39,639 nucleotides of DNA from a virus. The notes beneath the pieces are model-generated. The model searched no databases. It was not told where the DNA came from and saw only the letters and a list, made by a program, of their open reading frames with translations. Location of the stretch: positions 1-39,639 of IMG/VR virus record IMGVR_UViG_3300046001_002700; one strand, given 5' to 3'. Of the stretch, positions 17,091 to 24,214 are shown in pieces (the stretch's first letter is position 1; every line of letters starts with the position of its first letter). The position numbers were made by a program, and so were the translations under genes.

Positions 17091-17272
17091 GAGACCTCCA
17101 GCGGAATGGCCTTCTCGCCACTTGAAATTGGCCTAACAGCGTAAAGAGGGCATGACCTTGACGTACACGCCTCTACCTGTTGTCTCCACGTTCCTGGCCC
17201 TGAAACAACGTCATAAATGCACTCCTTACATTTATCGTTAATAGCCTTCCTCATGCTTGGTCGCTTAATCAT
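17087..17272 (-). CDS. Small cysteine-rich (zinc-binding-like) protein
   Basis: I start at ATG 17272, preceded by TAGGGGGAT; the frame is open to an ATG at 17332 with no good ribosome binding site. The 61-residue product has CKEC, then CTSRSC 20 residues later (GTWRQQVEACTSRSCPL). This four-Cys arrangement is common in small phage proteins and probably binds zinc. The function is unknown. Confidence 0.7.
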   Translation of the reverse strand: MIKRPSMRKAINDKCKECIYDVVSGPGTWRQQVEACTSRSCPLYAVRPISSGEKAIPLEVS

Positions 17273-17334
17273 ATATCCCCCTAGTGTATTTGTATGTCCT
17301 TGTCTTGTTCTGCGATAATCCCGCACTTGCATTG

Positions 17335-17463
17335 CTAGGATTTAAGCATCCCTTTTAAGTGTTTAATCTCACGCTCAAGCTGCACTCTTCGATCATCATC
17401 ATAGAGTTCTTTCTGTGCAGTCTTCTGGGCTATGGCGTAACGTATAAAGTTCTCGTCAATCAT
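17335..17463 (-). CDS. 42-residue helical protein
   Basis: ATG 17463 lies in an ATGA overlap with the stop of the SleB-like gene, and the frame ends at TAG 17335-17337. The product starts MIDENFIRYAIAQK and continues as a charged helix with a heptad-like end (LEREIKHLKGML). The tight coupling is the main support for it being a gene. The function is unknown. Confidence 0.55.
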   Translation of the reverse strand: MIDENFIRYAIAQKTAQKELYDDDRRVQLEREIKHLKGMLKS

Positions 17464-17858
17464 TTCACACCTTTATAGAAAATATGATTATCAATTGTAG
17501 CTACAACGTGGCTACCAAGCACCCAGTCAGGATGAACACTTTTAGCATGGTAGTGGGTTGCCTCACCTACAACGGGAGCACTGCGCCCCTCATATACAGC
17601 CTTGGCTACACGCTGCGCTGAGTCCCAGTCCACACTGTTAAGATTAGGCTGGTCACTTTTACCATCACAGTAAAAGCTGAAGGCACACTCGTGGAGAGTC
17701 TCGCCGCCATCGTAGACCACCGAACAGGCATCACTGGGGTATCTAGGGTCGCGCATTCTGTTAATCACGACCTCCGCTACTGCGAATCTACCTGCAAGCG
17801 GCTCCCCCCTAGCCTCAAAGTATATTGCGACCGCAATACACATGATCTCGTACAACAT
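17460..17858 (-). CDS. SleB-type cell wall hydrolase
   Basis: This 132-residue protein matches the Hydrolase_2 (SleB/CwlJ) core. It has AIYFEARGEP (11-20, with the catalytic Glu at 15), AEVVINRM, CAFSFYCDGKSD, GEATHYHA and a C-terminal DNHIFYK. SleB-type enzymes act on peptidoglycan glycan strands. There is no clear signal peptide; the N-terminus MLYEIMCIAVAIYF is mildly hydrophobic but overlaps the catalytic helix. It is unusual here because it lies in the early minus-strand block, while the GH24 endolysin lies in the late operon. Confidence 0.85.
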   Translation of the reverse strand: MLYEIMCIAVAIYFEARGEPLAGRFAVAEVVINRMRDPRYPSDACSVVYDGGETLHECAFSFYCDGKSDQPNLNSVDWDSAQRVAKAVYEGRSAPVVGEATHYHAKSVHPDWVLGSHVVATIDNHIFYKGVK

Positions 17859-18085
17859 TACAGGCCAACTCTTTTAGCTAAAGACAGCTTATCTGTTTCC
17901 ATAAAGTAGCAGGCGTAGTTATTGCCATCCTTTCTCAAAAGGACTTTACCAATCTTATGCCCCTTTTGGCGTAACTCGAATATCCTGGCTGCAAGTCTGA
18001 AACTCCCAAATAAACTAAGTGCATCCATAGGAGTTAAGGTCTTGCCAGATTCTAGGTATTTTAGTATTCCTGCGTTCTGAGTCAT
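17858..18085 (-). CDS. HTH domain protein (HTH_39-like)
   Basis: The 75-residue product reads as a compact winged-helix-like domain. Its motifs are LTPMDALSLFGSFRLAARI (17-35), IFELRQKGHKI (35-45) and a following beta wing (GNNYACYFM). It resembles the helix-turn-helix domain often found alone in phage genomes. It may bind DNA as a regulator. The end meets the start of the SleB gene. Confidence 0.7.
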   Translation of the reverse strand: MTQNAGILKYLESGKTLTPMDALSLFGSFRLAARIFELRQKGHKIGKVLLRKDGNNYACYFMETDKLSLAKRVGL

Positions 18086-18097
18086 GCTGTTCCCCGT

Positions 18098-18343
18098 TTA
18101 TGAGTTCTTTCTTGTTTTGTAATTAATCCAGTCGTTAATAGTATTTGGCGATCTCTTTAACTTGTCACCAATCTCTTTCTGAGGCACTCCCATCCTGTCG
18201 AGTCTTCTTGCCTCTTCCACCTCGGCAAAAGGAACAACCTCCCTACAATGCCTTAGTGGATTCTTTTCCATCTTGCTTGGATTCGTCAAAGAGATGAAGC
18301 CTAGCGTTTCAATCTCCTTGAGAACATCAGTCAAGTTAATCAT
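18098..18343 (-). CDS. Small HTH protein, probable DNA-binding regulator
   Basis: ATG 18343 (MINLTDVL) is chosen because GAGGTGG lies five bases upstream; an ATG eight codons earlier overlaps the NinG stop. The 81-residue product has a C-terminal helix-turn-helix of the homeodomain/sigma-4 type (EEARRLDRMGVPQKEIG then LKRSPNTINDWI). The role is probably transcriptional or terminase-like DNA recognition. The target is unknown. Confidence 0.68.
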   Translation of the reverse strand: MINLTDVLKEIETLGFISLTNPSKMEKNPLRHCREVVPFAEVEEARRLDRMGVPQKEIGDKLKRSPNTINDWINYKTRKNS

Positions 18344-18350
18344 AACCACC

Positions 18351-18773
18351 TCACAGTTGTGATTCATATTCTTTTATCTGAGCCTTCAGGGTCTTGGTTA
18401 AAGCCTCTATCTCAGCCCTGTTAAACTTCGTAGGAGTCCAAGCCAGAGCCTCAAGATGATCTAGGAAGTCCTCTCCGTACATATCAACCATGTGCCTTCG
18501 ATAAGCTGTTACAACCTTGGTATCCCCGTGAGACATCTTGATATTACAGCCCTTACACTGAGGGTGGATGTTCTCTTCCATGAGCTTTACTGACTTATCC
18601 CCACGAGAGAAGTAATGCCCTGCATCTAGCTCCTTCCAGTGTTTTTTAACCCCACAAGAGACACAAGTCACATACCCGTCAAGGTTCTCAGCTATCGCAG
18701 CCTTCATCCTCACGACCTTCTGTAAGGCCACTGCACAGTCTTCTACTACTTTGGATATGGTCTTCTTCTTCAT
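18351..18773 (-). CDS. ninG: NinG/Rap-like recombination endonuclease
   Basis: The 140-residue protein has a zinc/HNH-like core: CVSCG (37-41), LDAGHYFSRG (49-58) and NIHPQCKGCN (68-77). This is the lambda NinG (Rap) pattern, a structure-specific nuclease that processes branched recombination intermediates. It is preceded by AAAGGA and follows an inverted repeat at 18789-18840. It belongs to the recombination set with Erf and the YqaJ exonuclease. Confidence 0.85.
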   Translation of the reverse strand: MKKKTISKVVEDCAVALQKVVRMKAAIAENLDGYVTCVSCGVKKHWKELDAGHYFSRGDKSVKLMEENIHPQCKGCNIKMSHGDTKVVTAYRRHMVDMYGEDFLDHLEALAWTPTKFNRAEIEALTKTLKAQIKEYESQL

Positions 18774-18788
18774 GTTAGTCCTTTAGTT

Positions 18789-18840
18789 CCCGCCCCTGCA
18801 CTGCTTACCCAATTACAAGCGTGAAAAAAGCAAGGGCGGG
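18789..18840. repeat. Inverted repeat with 30-base loop upstream of ninG
   Basis: CCCGCCCCTGC (18789-18799) pairs with GCAAGGGCGGG (18830-18840) with one mismatch. It is the only sizeable gap between early genes in this part, and could be an RNA hairpin or processing site in the minus-strand transcript. No U-run follows on the minus strand. Confidence 0.5.
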
Positions 18841-18843
18841 GAT

Positions 18844-19032
18844 TCATTTAAAGAATCGATTCTGCTTCAATGCAATAATGGTTCTATCGCACCGATCTCT
18901 CTCTTCAACGCTCATGCTAAGTCTTTTCTCCATAAGCAAAGGTATTCGTGAGTTTGGTGAGTAAGGATGTACTTGCCTGAAAACCTTAACAGCCGCTGCG
19001 CTCAATATGTGCGTTTTCTTGTAGTCTTCCAT
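18844..19032 (-). CDS. Small hypothetical protein
   Basis: The 62-residue product starts MEDYKKTHILSAAAV. It is basic and helical and has no recognised domain. Its start shares one base with the preceding stop (TAATG), which supports it as a gene in the operon. Confidence 0.55.
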   Translation of the reverse strand: MEDYKKTHILSAAAVKVFRQVHPYSPNSRIPLLMEKRLSMSVEERDRCDRTIIALKQNRFFK

Positions 19033-19433
19033 TATCTCAAGTCCTTGCTGGGCCAGGGGACGTAAACTCCATGTTTGGAAAGAGCAAAGTTTACCCTATC
19101 GTAAACCTCGCCCATCTGCTTGGGGGTCAAATCTGATGAATGTTCCTCCCCAGTCAGAGCTTGCTGCATCTTGTGCCATATCTCAATCTTAACAGTCTCG
19201 TCATTGAAGGGAACCTCGTACCCTTCTTTGAAGAAGGTGTTAATCGACAGTCCTGCATCATTCAAAGTCCGGGATACTTGTCGTAGGTAAACATGGAGTG
19301 CGGCATTCTGCTTTGATGTTCTAGTCTCCCCCTTCCATGTCCACACTACGAACTTATCCTTCATGTAATCTTGGGCAAACTCAAGGAATTGCTTTCTTGT
19401 GTGGTCATCCTTTGTCACCCAAAACTCACTCAT
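19032..19433 (-). CDS. NinB/Orf-like recombination mediator candidate
   Basis: The 133-residue product contains RTSKQNAALHVYLRQVS (38-54), a central EVPFNDETVKIEIWHKMQ, and a late LTPKQMGEVYDRVNFAL followed by HGVYVPWPS. These blocks fit a phage family often placed with NinB-like proteins; lambda Orf loads recombinase on SSB-coated DNA. The match is by pattern only. Its position beside SSB-like, exonuclease and annealase genes fits. Confidence 0.55.
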   Translation of the reverse strand: MSEFWVTKDDHTRKQFLEFAQDYMKDKFVVWTWKGETRTSKQNAALHVYLRQVSRTLNDAGLSINTFFKEGYEVPFNDETVKIEIWHKMQQALTGEEHSSDLTPKQMGEVYDRVNFALSKHGVYVPWPSKDLR

Positions 19434-19639
19434 TCAATATCCCCAAAGGAAACGTCTAAGGCTTTACAGATAACCCACAAAGTAGAGGCGTTCATGCTGC
19501 TTCTATTCAAGAGACGGTTGTAGTTGCCTGCATCCATCCCTATCTTCTCGGCAATGCTTCTTTGAGAAATGCCTTTCTGTGCGTGTATCTTCTTCACGAA
19601 ATTTCCAAAATGGGGAATGCTAGAAAGGGATGTCGTCAT
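19430..19639 (-). CDS. XRE/Cro-type regulator, 69 residues
   Basis: I start at ATG 19639 (MTTSLSS), preceded by AAAGGAG nine bases away; the frame is open much further upstream only because it overlaps the SSB-like gene. Residues about 14-60 form a Cro/CI-type HTH (VKKIHAQKGISQRSIAEKIG, then NYNRLLNRSSMN and STLWVICKALDV). Its first 20 bases overlap the 3' end of the SSB-like gene in another frame. It could act on the dyad array at 26660-26816, which is inference. Confidence 0.75.
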   Translation of the reverse strand: MTTSLSSIPHFGNFVKKIHAQKGISQRSIAEKIGMDAGNYNRLLNRSSMNASTLWVICKALDVSFGDIE

Positions 19640-19931
19640 CGAAGTCATCTCCTTTGGTTGCTGGCTTTGAGACAGGCTTTGATCTTGACGGAGTATCGCC
19701 ACTATCCTTCCAAAATATCTTAACATTGCCCAGTATCGGCCCTTTTTCTCCAGCATCTTTCGCCTCCTTAGAAACATCCTGAGTGACCATGCCGTGATTG
19801 CCGTACTTATCTGGCGTATCAACATCAATGAACACCGTGGCATTAAGATATGCACCCTTTTCGTTCTTGTACAGCAAAGCCTTGTCGATCTTCGTAACAT
19901 CAATCTTTACTGAAACCCCAATCTTACTCAT
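19620..19931 (-). CDS. SSB-like single-stranded DNA binding protein
   Basis: The 103-residue protein begins MSKIGVSVKIDVTKIDK, with a beta-rich body (GAYLNATVFID, GPILGNVKIFW), a flexible Lys/Ser/Pro linker and an acidic tail DDFDDDIPF. The acidic tail ending in IPF resembles SSB C-termini that recruit partners. The neighbours are a YqaJ exonuclease and an Erf annealase, so it probably coats ssDNA in replication and recombination. Confidence 0.75.
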   Translation of the reverse strand: MSKIGVSVKIDVTKIDKALLYKNEKGAYLNATVFIDVDTPDKYGNHGMVTQDVSKEAKDAGEKGPILGNVKIFWKDSGDTPSRSKPVSKPATKGDDFDDDIPF

Positions 19932-20533
19932 GTATTGCTCCTAAACTTCATTGTTAGTATTTCAATCATTTGTACTGCTTCGATTACGGCACACTCAAGC
20001 GCCTTAATGAACTCCTCGTCTCGGAAGACTCTGACGATTAGAGGTTCCATCTTGGGGTGATAGGACATGAAATCCCACCAGTCCCTTCCTGAAATCCACA
20101 AGCATCCCTGCACCTGCTGGAAATACTTTATTGGCAAGTCACCATCTCTGAGGTACTCAACGTGCGTATGGGCAGAGGGACACTTGATCTCTAAACCCCC
20201 ATTCTCGCCTATGAGTCCATCAGGACTAGCTCCTGCCTGTAAAGTGTCGTGCATCAGGAACCCTACTTGATGAACAAGGTTCCCTGTTTCCATCTCGTAA
20301 GCAGTCCTTGCTTGAGGTTCTAAATCCATGCCCCTTTGCATTGGGTCTGTGACCTGGAAGAATGTAGGCTCTCCCGTAATCCTTTCAGCCACTAGCTGAT
20401 TGATGTAAGCAGTGGCCTGGGCAGAAGCCCTGCCAGTGGTCGTTACCAGCTTTGCGTAAGAGCTGGCACTAGGTATTCCTAGCCTTGCCTGCAGCCACTC
20501 AGGGCTACCTTGTTCGCATTCGATGATTCTCAT
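19928..20533 (-). CDS. YqaJ/lambda-exonuclease-family recombination nuclease
   Basis: The 201-residue PD-(D/E)XK nuclease shows GSPEWLQARLGIPSASS (9-25), a LEPQAR Glu (72), D105 in ASPDG and E115-K117 in LEIKCP. YqaJ-type enzymes resect dsDNA 5'-3' to make ssDNA for annealing. ATG 20533 overlaps the Erf stop. With Erf and the SSB-like protein it forms a two-component recombinase system. Confidence 0.9.
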   Translation of the reverse strand: MRIIECEQGSPEWLQARLGIPSASSYAKLVTTTGRASAQATAYINQLVAERITGEPTFFQVTDPMQRGMDLEPQARTAYEMETGNLVHQVGFLMHDTLQAGASPDGLIGENGGLEIKCPSAHTHVEYLRDGDLPIKYFQQVQGCLWISGRDWWDFMSYHPKMEPLIVRVFRDEEFIKALECAVIEAVQMIEILTMKFRSNT

Positions 20534-21027
20534 TTCAGCTTCTCCTTTGCTGCCTTAAAGTCGTCTATATAATCCTCCTTGTTCTCTGTACTCATGCTCT
20601 TGTATAGGGCATTCAACTCTTCAATGGTTGCCGCCGAGTTTATTGCCTTGCGATACTCGTCGGTGTCTGCATCCTTTGTGTCGTCAATGGCAAGCAGTCC
20701 ATTGAGTGCGTACTTACGAGCGTAGCTGGATGCAGTCCCTGTGATCTGGCTCTCTGACATTCCCTTTTGCGACTCAGGCTCTCTTGCAAACGCCGTTGAT
20801 GTTGCCAGCATTTCACTACCCTTGAACACCGAGGCGGTAGCCTTGACGTAAATCCTGTCGCCAGCCTGAACAATTTCATCCGAAATATTTAGATAGCAAT
20901 CGTGCTTTAGAAGGACAGGCTTTGCGGCCTCAACAATGTCCTCGCATGAGCGATAGTAATACGTCCCGAACTTATTGTACTGCCCCTTTGGTGCCTTCAG
21001 TTCTGCCTGAATATCTTTCATTGACAT
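20530..21027 (-). CDS. erf: Erf-family ssDNA annealing protein
   Basis: The 165-residue protein has the ERF core: FGTYYYRSCEDIVEAAKPVL (20-39), VKATASVF, and SQITGTASSYARKYALNGL (93-111) followed by DDTKDAD. Erf proteins form rings and anneal complementary ssDNA, and P22 Erf circularises the genome. Annealases tolerate mismatches, so this one could recombine the diverged RCC1 repeats. The start follows GGAGAGCGAGCT and overlaps the 3' end of the upstream gene. Confidence 0.9.
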   Translation of the reverse strand: MSMKDIQAELKAPKGQYNKFGTYYYRSCEDIVEAAKPVLLKHDCYLNISDEIVQAGDRIYVKATASVFKGSEMLATSTAFAREPESQKGMSESQITGTASSYARKYALNGLLAIDDTKDADTDEYRKAINSAATIEELNALYKSMSTENKEDYIDDFKAAKEKLK

Positions 21028-21299
21028 AGCTCGCTCTCCACTCTGTTTGTCTCTCTTTGTTGTTTTGTGTATTCAACCCCAAATTCTTCCAGCTTTTGCT
21101 GAAAGTAATCTTTGTGCATATCAGTTAAGTAATAAACGTAGTCCCTTACGGCTTCTTTCATGTATAAATTTCCGGGATTCTGCATCCCCAGAGCCTGCGC
21201 TAGGTCTGTAACGTCCTCGCTGGACAGGATGATATATCCACCACCACCTTCCACTAGAGAGGTCAGCTTGCTATCAATCCAGTCTTCTATTATCTTCAT
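21018..21299 (-). CDS. Hypothetical protein
   Basis: The 93-residue product starts MKIIEDWIDSKLTSL and is mixed alpha/beta with an acidic and then Gln/Glu-rich helical end. It has no recognised domain. AAGGGG precedes the ATG. The 53-base gap upstream of it (21300-21352) holds a weak minus-strand promoter-like TTGATC/TATATA pair that I do not rely on. Confidence 0.6.
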   Translation of the reverse strand: MKIIEDWIDSKLTSLVEGGGGYIILSSEDVTDLAQALGMQNPGNLYMKEAVRDYVYYLTDMHKDYFQQKLEEFGVEYTKQQRETNRVESELCQ

Positions 21300-21352
21300 T
21301 TCATTCCCCTTTTTGCTGTAGTATTACAATATATAGCAGATCAAAACAGAGA

Positions 21353-22291
21353 TCAAGCATTCCTTTTCATCACCTCATCTAGGTTCTTTACTCGGTTTTC
21401 CTCGGAGGTAAACTGAAGACTTTGATCGTGGAAGAACAGATTAACCTTCCCTTCCCATGCTCCGTGCCTCTGCTTCTCAACGATTAATACTTGATCTGAA
21501 TTAGACTGGAAATACTCTAAATTCTTCAGTTCTAAGTTCATCCCCTTCATGGACTCCCGTTTCTTATTCTTCCAGACAATAATCAAGTTATCGCATAGGT
21601 CTACCAATTGACCTGCTCCTCTAACGTCGAATTTATTGGGCTGATACTCTTCACCAACGTTGTTGGGCTTCCTAACATGGCAAACCAGATGTACATGGCA
21701 ATTTAACCTCTTAGCAGCCCACTGTAGCCTGTCAATAAAGTCGGACTCTTTATCCCTGTCAGTTGTGCCTAAACCGCATTTCGTGAGGCTGTCGATGACT
21801 ATGTGCTCGCACCCCTTTACCTTCGCGCAGTAGTGGACGAAACCTAATATCCTGTCAGACTTAACCGTATCAAGCTGGTCGTAGATTAAAAGAGTCCTGT
21901 CAGCGTAGTCGGAGAACCTCTTTACAAAGGCTTCTGGCGGGTTGCCAGTCCCTGCTGCCTGTAAGCACATTCTCCATAGGGTCTCGGTAGGCTTCATTTC
22001 TAACGAGGCAATGGCTACCTTGTGAGTCTCTAGAAGGTTAAGCATCACCTGGCCTAGTAACATGGACTTCCGGTGTCCATTCATGCCGCCCCAGAGAGTG
22101 AGTTCACCAGGTCGTAGGCGAAACAAAGGGAAAGTCTTAGCCCAAGGTAAGCAGTCTCCAGTCACCTTCTCCCCATGACTTCTTTCGATTAAATCCTTTT
22201 TCCAGTATCCTGCCTTGTGTATCTCTTGCACTTCTCCCTCGCCTACCGCTTCTATGTAGTCGGCAAAATCAATTCCACTCGGTATCTGCAT
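21353..22291 (-). CDS. DnaB-like replicative helicase (RecA fold)
   Basis: The 312-residue protein has an atypical P-loop WGGMNGHRKS (67-76) where relatives usually have GxxGxGKS/T, a strand ASLEMK (95-100), Walker B HIVIDS (163-168) and an HVHLVCHVRKP segment. This is the C-terminal DnaB/T7-helicase-like ATPase without an attached primase domain. It would unwind DNA at the fork. It is the neighbour of a DUF1376-like initiator/loader candidate and a primase zinc-domain protein, which together form the replication block. Confidence 0.85.
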   Translation of the reverse strand: MQIPSGIDFADYIEAVGEGEVQEIHKAGYWKKDLIERSHGEKVTGDCLPWAKTFPLFRLRPGELTLWGGMNGHRKSMLLGQVMLNLLETHKVAIASLEMKPTETLWRMCLQAAGTGNPPEAFVKRFSDYADRTLLIYDQLDTVKSDRILGFVHYCAKVKGCEHIVIDSLTKCGLGTTDRDKESDFIDRLQWAAKRLNCHVHLVCHVRKPNNVGEEYQPNKFDVRGAGQLVDLCDNLIIVWKNKKRESMKGMNLELKNLEYFQSNSDQVLIVEKQRHGAWEGKVNLFFHDQSLQFTSEENRVKNLDEVMKRNA

Positions 22292-22951
22292 TTAAACCTC
22301 TTTTACAAAACTTGTATTCGTGGGAATGGATAGCTTCTGCGCTTCCCTTCTCTTCCAGTTCTGAACTGTTGCCTGCCAGTCCTTCATTGCCACCCCGTTA
22401 CTCAGCTTCCAGCCTTGGGCTATGTAATAAGTCACAAAGCCTTCGTGGTCTAACTCAAATCCTATGCTCTTTGCGTACTCGTCAACCTGCTCCGCTGTTG
22501 GCGGTGTAAAAGTCTCTCGCTTCTTACGAGTTGTTTTCGCCTTTACTATATTGGTATTGGTATTGGTAATGGTATTGGTAGTAATACCTTCGTATACAAG
22601 GCTAGTATTACGTTCGTTATTCGTTCGTAATACGTTCGTATTCGCCCATCTGCAAGCTATTGACTTCTTTGCCTTTTCTGACTTTGACGCATAGGCTGCA
22701 ATCTCCTTATCAGCCCTGTTTGAGTGCCAATACTCCCCACGAAGCTCAAAAAACTCAGTCAGAATTGCCTTGATGACCTCTTCTGAGTCACGCATTTTGA
22801 TGTGTCGAGCCACTGCTGGCATATCGTTAGCGATAGGGCTTTCGTGGAGGTAATAGTGATCGAGCAGTCTCCGGTAGCAGATGTCCTCCTTGGGTGTTAA
22901 ATGGTCGGTGTGGCTCTTAAAATCACCGATATGGAACGGATAAAAATTCAT
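22292..22951 (-). CDS. DUF1376-like replication protein
   Basis: The 219-residue product starts NFYPFHIGDFKSHTDHLTP and continues EDICYRRLLDHYYL, the DUF1376 N-terminal pattern. A Thr/Asn-rich low-complexity linker (TNTITNTNTN) lies around residue 125, and a C-terminal helical segment ends EQVDEYAKSIGF and MKDWQATVQNW. Proteins of this layout occur as phage replication initiators or helicase loaders. The linker DNA is a simple ATTGGT-type repeat and may vary in length. Confidence 0.75.
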   Translation of the reverse strand: MNFYPFHIGDFKSHTDHLTPKEDICYRRLLDHYYLHESPIANDMPAVARHIKMRDSEEVIKAILTEFFELRGEYWHSNRADKEIAAYASKSEKAKKSIACRWANTNVLRTNNERNTSLVYEGITTNTITNTNTNIVKAKTTRKKRETFTPPTAEQVDEYAKSIGFELDHEGFVTYYIAQGWKLSNGVAMKDWQATVQNWKRREAQKLSIPTNTSFVKEV

Positions 22952-23340
22952 TGCTGCCCCCTGTTTTTCAGAACCCGCAATCTTGCATGGAGCACAGCTT
23001 GCTTGTCCACCTCTGATAATCTCTCGCCACGAGAAAGCATGGATTTACTGATCTCAATAAGCATCTCATCCACCAGAGGCTCGTCTTTACGAGTAATCCG
23101 TGTCGCAGAGTAGGTCATGCCTTTGTCAGGCATTAACGCCCCCCAGTCGAGTCCTATAGAGTCCAGGATGTCACCAGTTGAGCACCCTGCATGGCAGTGA
23201 ATTAACACCCGCTCATTGTCTGGCTGGCTTATTACCAGACTCGGACTTGAGTCTTTATGAGCTGGACATCGAGCAATCCAACGATTATTCCCACTGGCTC
23301 GACAGTGCTCCAGCCTTTCAGTTATTAAATGTGCTTTCAT
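22948..23340 (-). CDS. Primase-type zinc finger protein
   Basis: I start at ATG 23340 (MKAHLITERL), which follows GGGGAG; a longer frame runs 19 codons upstream without a good site. The 130-residue product has ARCPAHKDSSPSLVI (23-37) and LIHCHAGC (46-53), the CHC2-type zinc pattern of DnaG/T7-like primases. A TOPRIM catalytic domain is absent. It may recognise priming sites together with the helicase or a host primase. Confidence 0.8.
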   Translation of the reverse strand: MKAHLITERLEHCRASGNNRWIARCPAHKDSSPSLVISQPDNERVLIHCHAGCSTGDILDSIGLDWGALMPDKGMTYSATRITRKDEPLVDEMLIEISKSMLSRGERLSEVDKQAVLHARLRVLKNRGQQ

Positions 23341-23404
23341 GGTCTCCCCATCTGATATAATGCGTTTCTTGTCTCCGCCTAGAGAATCCCCCTCCAAGGC
23401 GTTT

Positions 23405-23430
23405 AAGCCTCTTCATTGAGGCTTTTTTTT
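23405..23430 (+). terminator. Intrinsic terminator read on the plus strand
   Basis: AAGCCTC (23405-23411), loop TTCATT, GAGGCTT (23418-23424), then T to 23430. This is a canonical rho-independent shape on the plus strand. All flanking genes are on the minus strand, where the same hairpin is followed by AAACGCC and has no U-run. Confidence 0.65.
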
Positions 23431-23457
23431 ACCTGCTACCCTAGTACCACCTCTACC

Positions 23458-23625
23458 CTAAAATCGCACATAGAGGCTCTTATAGGCTTTAATAGTGCCT
23501 AAATGAGGCGGCCTAGGGCTTCTGTCCTTGTCTCTGTACTTAACTTGTAGAATTTTGGAGCACCTACTGTGATCCTTGCCAGCGCCCTTTAGTTCTGAAC
23601 ATATTTCACATACATAACCACTCAT
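23458..23625 (-). CDS. 55-residue Cys-containing protein
   Basis: ATG 23625 follows GAGGTGGTT and overlaps the preceding stop (ATGA); the frame ends at TAG 23458-23460. The product starts MSGYVCEICSELKGAGK and has a third Cys soon after (HSRCS), which may be a small zinc-binding fold, then a basic tail. The function is unknown. Confidence 0.6.
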   Translation of the reverse strand: MSGYVCEICSELKGAGKDHSRCSKILQVKYRDKDRSPRPPHLGTIKAYKSLYVRF

Positions 23626-23786
23626 AACCACCTCGATGGCGGGACTTCACTCAGTTTCCTATATGAGTCCCTCGGCTCTAGCTGGATAGGCTTTTTCCCA
23701 TGCTCAGAATCGATCTCTTTTTGCATCTCAGAAACGTTATCAGTTAACAATACTTTGCGCGAGAATTTTCTGAATATCTTCATCAT
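23622..23786 (-). CDS. 54-residue basic protein
   Basis: The ATG-ATG start at 23786 overlaps the dUTPase stop (ATGA), and the end overlaps the next ATG in the same way. It starts MMKIFRKFSRKVLL and is basic, with no recognised domain. The support is the double overlap and the absence of any other gene in the gap. Confidence 0.55.
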   Translation of the reverse strand: MMKIFRKFSRKVLLTDNVSEMQKEIDSEHGKKPIQLEPRDSYRKLSEVPPSRWL

Positions 23787-24205
23787 TTCCCTGTGCTCCC
23801 AAACCCACCATCGCCCCTCTCAGTTGTTGAAAGAGCGTCTACTTGAATTAGCTCCACTTGTAAAACAGGTATCACAACTAGTTGGGCGATAGCCTGTCCT
23901 TTACGAATGTAGTGTCCCCCATTGCCTGCCGTGTAGACTAGTAAAAGCTTAATTTCGCCTCTGTAGTCACTGTCAATCACGCCCACAGAATTGGCTAAAG
24001 AGACTCCCGCTTTTCCTACACTAGACCTGATAAACACAAGTCCTACATGGCCTTTAGGTATCTCAACTGCGATACCAGTGCCGAGCATTACGGAACCACC
24101 TGACGACACAAGTACATCGTGAAGAGCGTGTAAATCAAGCCCTGCTGCGCCTGTCGTGCCTCTTGTGGGGGTTATTGCCGTGCTTGTTAGTTTTGTAAAT
24201 TTCAT
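23783..24205 (-). CDS. dut: dUTPase
   Basis: The 140-residue trimeric-type dUTP pyrophosphatase has motif 1 AGLDL (21-25), motif 2 RSSVGKAG (60-67), motif 3 GVIDSDYRGE (75-84), IRKGQAIAQLV, and the C-terminal arm RGDGGFGSTG (130-139). It converts dUTP to dUMP and keeps uracil out of phage DNA. The length is normal for the family. It is part of the early operon. Confidence 0.95.
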   Translation of the reverse strand: MKFTKLTSTAITPTRGTTGAAGLDLHALHDVLVSSGGSVMLGTGIAVEIPKGHVGLVFIRSSVGKAGVSLANSVGVIDSDYRGEIKLLLVYTAGNGGHYIRKGQAIAQLVVIPVLQVELIQVDALSTTERGDGGFGSTGK

Positions 24206-24214
24206 TTTGCATCC

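Noticed and set aside
18351-18773. Second HNH homing endonuclease
   Set aside because: The Cys/His pattern and AGHYFSRG block fit NinG, and it sits in a recombination gene cluster with no interrupted host gene.
19640-19903. Upstream extension of the XRE frame
   Set aside because: It runs antiphase through the SSB-like gene, is basic and Met/Arg-rich, and has no domain. The start at 19639 with AAAGGAG is better.
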